Shown here one piece after another: positions 60,605 to 64,000 of a DNA stretch of 64,000 nt. How positions within the stretch are numbered: position 1 is the stretch's first letter; each line of letters begins with the position of its first letter. The notes beneath the pieces are model-generated. The model saw only the letters and a program-made list of their open reading frames with translations, was not told the origin of the DNA and made no database searches. Source of the stretch: Mycolicibacterium hippocampi (GTDB lineage Bacteria; Actinomycetota; Actinomycetes; Mycobacteriales; Mycobacteriaceae). The DNA lies in the NCBI RefSeq assembly GCF_010723735.1, contig NZ_BLLB01000002.1, positions 3,348,001-3,412,000 of the forward strand, in the 5' to 3' direction. The position numbers and the translations under genes were made by a program.

Positions 60605-63600
60605 GTGACCGCCTACCCGAAGCCGGCCGCCGGAGCGCCCAGATTCCCGGCGCTGGAAACCGACGTGCTCGAGTACTGGGCGAACGACAACACCTTCCGC
60701 GCAAGCATCGAACGTCGCGACGACGCGCCGGAGTACGTCTTCTACGACGGCCCGCCGTTCGCCAACGGGCTTCCGCACTACGGGCACCTGCTCACCGGAT
60801 ACGTCAAGGACATCGTGCCGCGGTACCGCACCATGCGCGGCTACAAGGTCGAACGCCGCTTCGGCTGGGACACCCACGGCCTGCCCGCAGAGCTCGAGGT
60901 GCAGCGCCAACTCGGTATCACCGACAAGGCCCAGATCGAGCAGATGGGCATCGAGAAGTTCAACGACGCCTGCCGCGCGTCGGTGCTCAAGTACACCGGC
61001 GAGTGGCGGTCCTATGTGACCCGCCAGGCGCGCTGGGTCGATTTCGACAACGACTACAAGACACTCGATCTCGGCTTCATGGAGTCGGTGATCTGGGCCT
61101 TCAAGCAGCTGTGGGACAAGGGTCTGGCCTATGAGGGCAACCGGGTGTTGCCGTACTGCTGGAACGACGAGACGCCGTTGTCGAGCCACGAGCTGCGGAT
61201 GGACGACGACGTCTACCAGAGCCGCCAGGACCCGGCGCTCACGGTGGGCTTCCGGGTGGCGGGAGGGCCGCGGGAGGACCTCCTGGGTGCCTACCTGCTG
61301 GTATGGACGACGACACCGTGGACGCTGCCGTCCAACCAGGCCGTGGCCGTCAACCCCGACGTCGACTACGTCGTCGTCGAAGCGCCCGACGGACGGCGGT
61401 ACGTGCTGGCGGCGGCCCGCCTCGGCGCCTACGCCCGCGAGCTCGGCGACGAGCCGCAGGTCGTGGCCACCGTGTCCGGCCGGGACCTCATCGACGTGCA
61501 CTACGTCCCCCCGTTTCCGTACTTCATGAACTCGGCCAACGCGTTTCGGGTACTGCCCGCCGACTTCGTCAGCACCGAGGACGGCACCGGGGTGGTTCAC
61601 ATGGCGCCGGCCTACGGCGAGGACGACATGGCCACCGCGCTGACCGCCGACATCGAGGCGGTCACTCCCGTCGACGCCAAGGGGCGGTTCGACAACACCG
61701 TGCCCGACTACGCCGGACAGCATGTGTTCGACGCGAACCCGCAGATCATCCGAGATCTGAAGAACGGCACCGGGCCCGCGGCGCACAACGGCGCGGTGCT
61801 GCTGCGTCATGACACCTACGAGCACTCCTACCCCCACTGCTGGCGGTGCCGGAACCCGCTGATCTACCGGGCGGTGTCCTCGTGGTTCATCAAGGTCTCC
61901 CAGATCCGCGACCGGATGGTCGAACTCAACGCAGAGATCACCTGGTACCCCGAGCACGTCAAGGACGGGCAGTTCGGCAAGTGGCTGGCTGGTGCCCGCG
62001 ACTGGTCGATCTCGCGAAACCGGTACTGGGGCACTCCGATTCCGGTGTGGATGTCCGACGATCCGGCCCACCCGAGGATCGACGTCTACGGCAGCCTCGA
62101 CGAACTCGAGCGCGACTTCGGGGTACGCCCGACCAACCTGCATCGGCCCTACATCGACGAGTTGACCCGGCCCAACCCCGACGACCCGAGCGGGCGCTCG
62201 ACGATGCGCCGCATCGAGGACGTCCTCGACGTCTGGTTCGACTCCGGGTCGATGCCGTATGCGCAGGTGCACTACCCGTTCGAGAACCAGGACTGGTTCG
62301 ACACGCACTTTCCCGGCGACTTCATCGTCGAATACATCGGTCAGACCCGCGGCTGGTTCTACACCCTGCACATTCTGTCCACGGCGCTGTTCGACAAGCC
62401 CGCGTTCCGGACCTGTGTCGCGCACGGCATCGTGCTCGGCAACGACGGCCAGAAGATGAGCAAGTCGCTGCGCAACTACCCCGACGTCACCGAGGTGTTC
62501 GACCGCGACGGCTCCGATGCGATGCGCTGGTTCCTGATGGCGTCGCCGATCCTGCGGGGTGGCAATCTCATCGTCACCGAACAGGGCATCCGCGAAGGTG
62601 TCCGCCAGGTGCTGCTGCCGCTGTGGAACGCCTACACCTTCCTGGCGCTCTACGCGCCCGAGAAGGGCAGCTGGCGTACCGATTCCACGCATGTGCTGGA
62701 CCGCTACATCCTGGCCAAGCTGGCCGCGCTGCGCGACGAGCTGACCGCGTCTTTGGACGTCTGCGACATCTCGGTGGCCTGCGACCAGCTGCGTCAGTTC
62801 ACCGAGGCGCTCACGAACTGGTACGTGCGGCGTTCGCGTGCGCGGTTCTGGGAAGAGGACCGCGATGCGATCGACACGCTGCACACCGTCCTCGAGGTGA
62901 CCAGCAGGTTGGCCGCCCCGCTTCTGCCGCTGATCTCCGAGGTGATCTGGCGGGGACTCACCGCAGAGCGGTCGGTGCACCTGACGGACTGGCCGGAGGC
63001 CGACGCGCTGCCTGCCGACCCGCAACTGGTCGCCGACATGGATCTGGTGCGGGAGGTGGCCTCGACCGGATCGTCACTGCGCAAGGCCAAGAAGCTGCGT
63101 GTCCGGTTGCCGCTGCCGAAACTGACTGTGGCGGTGCAGGACCCGCGCCGGCTCGAGCCGTACCGGGACCTGATCGCCGACGAGCTCAACGTGAAGTCGG
63201 TCGAGCTCACCGATGACATCGCCGCGCACGGCCGGTTCGAGCTCGCGGTCAATGCCCGCGCCGCCGGTCCGCGCATCGGCAAGGATGTGCAGGCTGCCAT
63301 CAAGGCGGTCAAGGCAGGGGAGGGCGTGCTCAGAAGCGACGGCACTCTGGAGGCCGGGCCCGCGGTCCTGCTCCCCGAGGAGTTCAGCTCCAAATTGGTC
63401 GCGGCGGACCCGGACTGGACGGCGGCGCTACCCGATGGAGCCGGTCTGGTGGTGCTGGACGGCGCCGTGACCCCGGAGCTGGAAGCAGAGGGCTGGGCCA
63501 AGGACCGCATCCGCGAGCTGCAGGAGTTGCGGAAATCCAGCGGTTTCGACGTGTCCGACCGGATCTCGGTGGTGCTCTCGGTGCCTGGGGAGCAAGAGGA

Positions 63601-63724
63601 TTGGGCGCGAACCCACCGAGACCTCATCGCGCACGAGATCCTGGCGACGAGCTTCGAGTTCGGTGAACCTGACGGATTCACCGAGATCGGCGATGGCGTC
63701 CGGGTGGCGATCGCCAAGGCATGA
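60605..63724 (+). CDS. ileS: Isoleucyl-tRNA synthetase (eukaryote-like IleS2 type)
   Basis: Charges tRNA-Ile. The 1039-residue class I synthetase has HIGH as HYGH at residues 58-61 within [33 protein letters not shown], an editing domain ([19 protein letters not shown] and [12 protein letters not shown]), and KMSKS at 617-621 in [15 protein letters not shown]. The HYGH context and length identify the eukaryote-like IleS2 group, which is naturally mupirocin-insensitive, as M. tuberculosis IleRS is reported to be. GTG 60605 follows the T-box's regulated AGGAG site; the frame upstream to 60530 reads T-box RNA and is not coding. Confidence 0.97.
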   Translation: MTAYPKPAAGAPRFPALETDVLEYWANDNTFRASIERRDDAPEYVFYDGPPFANGLPHYGHLLTGYVKDIVPRYRTMRGYKVERRFGWDTHGLPAELEVQRQLGITDKAQIEQMGIEKFNDACRASVLKYTGEWRSYVTRQARWVDFDNDYKTLDLGFMESVIWAFKQLWDKGLAYEGNRVLPYCWNDETPLSSHELRMDDDVYQSRQDPALTVGFRVAGGPREDLLGAYLLVWTTTPWTLPSNQAVAVNPDVDYVVVEAPDGRRYVLAAARLGAYARELGDEPQVVATVSGRDLIDVHYVPPFPYFMNSANAFRVLPADFVSTEDGTGVVHMAPAYGEDDMATALTADIEAVTPVDAKGRFDNTVPDYAGQHVFDANPQIIRDLKNGTGPAAHNGAVLLRHDTYEHSYPHCWRCRNPLIYRAVSSWFIKVSQIRDRMVELNAEITWYPEHVKDGQFGKWLAGARDWSISRNRYWGTPIPVWMSDDPAHPRIDVYGSLDELERDFGVRPTNLHRPYIDELTRPNPDDPSGRSTMRRIEDVLDVWFDSGSMPYAQVHYPFENQDWFDTHFPGDFIVEYIGQTRGWFYTLHILSTALFDKPAFRTCVAHGIVLGNDGQKMSKSLRNYPDVTEVFDRDGSDAMRWFLMASPILRGGNLIVTEQGIREGVRQVLLPLWNAYTFLALYAPEKGSWRTDSTHVLDRYILAKLAALRDELTASLDVCDISVACDQLRQFTEALTNWYVRRSRARFWEEDRDAIDTLHTVLEVTSRLAAPLLPLISEVIWRGLTAERSVHLTDWPEADALPADPQLVADMDLVREVASTGSSLRKAKKLRVRLPLPKLTVAVQDPRRLEPYRDLIADELNVKSVELTDDIAAHGRFELAVNARAAGPRIGKDVQAAIKAVKAGEGVLRSDGTLEAGPAVLLPEEFSSKLVAADPDWTAALPDGAGLVVLDGAVTPELEAEGWAKDRIRELQELRKSSGFDVSDRISVVLSVPGEQEDWARTHRDLIAHEILATSFEFGEPDGFTEIGDGVRVAIAKA

Positions 63725-63768
63725 TCTGACGCTGAGCGTGAATCCAAGGTTGTGATCACGCCGCGATT

Positions 63769-63790
63769 GCGACCGTGAGTTCACTGTCGC
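63769..63790. terminator. Hairpin between convergent ileS and S4 genes
   Basis: GCGAC and GTCGC (63769-63773, 63786-63790) with GTGA/TCAC inside (63775-63778, 63781-63784) and a single mismatch form a stem with a 2-nt loop. It lies 44 bp after the ileS stop and 3 bp after the S4 gene's stop, so it could end both transcripts. No T-tract. Confidence 0.45.
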
Positions 63791-63793
63791 GGT

Positions 63794-64000
63794 CTACGGG
63801 GCGTCAACTTCGGTGACGCGGGCACCCTGTCCGGCGAAGACGACGACGTCACCGGAGCGCAGTTGCCTGCCGCGGCGGGTTTCGACGTCGCCGTTGACGC
63901 TGACCAGACCGTCGGCGATCACCGACTTGGCGTCGGCGCCGGAGTCGATGAGGCCCGCCAGCTTGAGGAACTGTCCGAGGCGGATCGAGGCATCCCGGAT
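63794..64000 (-). CDS. S4-domain RNA-binding protein (5' end outside window)
   Basis: Small S4-fold protein of the YaaA/YbcJ type thought to bind structured RNA. The stop (TAG) is at 63794-63796 and the frame runs out of the window, giving the last 68 residues. They cover most of the S4 domain: IRLGQFLKLAGLIDSGADAK, then VIADGLVSVNGDVETRRGRQ, and LRSGDVVVFAGQGARVTEVD. The VNG-E/D-xRRGRQLRxGD signature is characteristic. It converges on ileS. Confidence 0.88.
   Translation of the reverse strand: MRDASIRLGQFLKLAGLIDSGADAKSVIADGLVSVNGDVETRRGRQLRSGDVVVFAGQGARVTEVDAP

Overview
The window is high-GC actinobacterial DNA. Its gene order follows the Mycobacterium tuberculosis interval from tpiA (Rv1438) to ileS (Rv1536): tpiA, secG, the pentose-phosphate operon, ctaB/ctaA, the suf operon, trx, echA12, acn, ripA/ripB, moxR1, fabG1-inhA-hemH, mutAB-meaB, lipL and ileS. 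MabA/InhA, RipA/RipB, the intact PPP operon and a T-box in front of ileS point to Mycobacteriaceae. A ppc gene, a lutABC operon, a sufB without an intein, and no PE_PGRS or mazEF4 genes suggest a fast-growing Mycolicibacterium rather than the M. tuberculosis complex. The organism is inferred from remembered synteny and protein resemblance, since no database search was possible. Locus tags and published biology quoted here are also from memory.

Layout: 1-3.6 kb holds the end of glycolysis (tpiA), secG and PEP carboxylase. 4.0-6.9 kb is a translationally coupled lutABC lactate-oxidation operon. 7.1-7.6 kb encodes a secreted proline-rich protein. 8.0-14.4 kb (minus strand) is tkt-tal-zwf-opcA-pgl, the whole NADPH-producing pentose-phosphate set, followed by a long hairpin. 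14.6-18.9 kb has heme A synthesis (ctaB, ctaA), arfB ribosome rescue, a quinone reductase and an ATP-grasp protein. 18.9-20.3 kb is a small island (TetR regulator plus a DAPG-hydrolase-like enzyme) set between ctaA and a two-gene ABC exporter followed by mptB. 23.7-30.1 kb is sufR-B-D-C-S-U-T, preceded by a SufR-type operator and closed by a textbook terminator.

30.2-35.5 kb: a secreted GH16 glycosidase with a low-GC leader, thioredoxin, an enoyl-CoA hydratase, an ABC-F protein and a tiny HTH protein. 35.5-38.9 kb: aconitase and its TetR regulator. 39.1-45.3 kb: cell-wall hydrolases ripA/ripB and a moxR-DUF58-VWA module. 45.4-48.1 kb: fabG1-inhA-hemH. 48.1-51.8 kb: NfeD/SPFH membrane-quality genes and small membrane proteins. 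51.9-57.1 kb: methylmalonyl-CoA mutase and its G-protein chaperone. 57.2-60.4 kb: lipL, then an unexplained XRE-regulator/membrane-protein/condensation-fragment locus around a perfect palindrome. 60.4-63.7 kb: T-box and ileS. An S4-domain gene runs off the right end.

The least expected feature is a set of six short tandem arrays with units of 18, 21, 24 or 30 bp and near-identical copies. Five lie inside coding regions (proline-rich protein, sufU, GH16, mutB, XRE regulator) and one abuts the inhA start codon, where every copy carries a Shine-Dalgarno-like core. They look like recent slippage or VNTR loci, and the one at inhA could tune expression of the isoniazid target. No CRISPR array, insertion sequence, tRNA or rRNA gene was seen.
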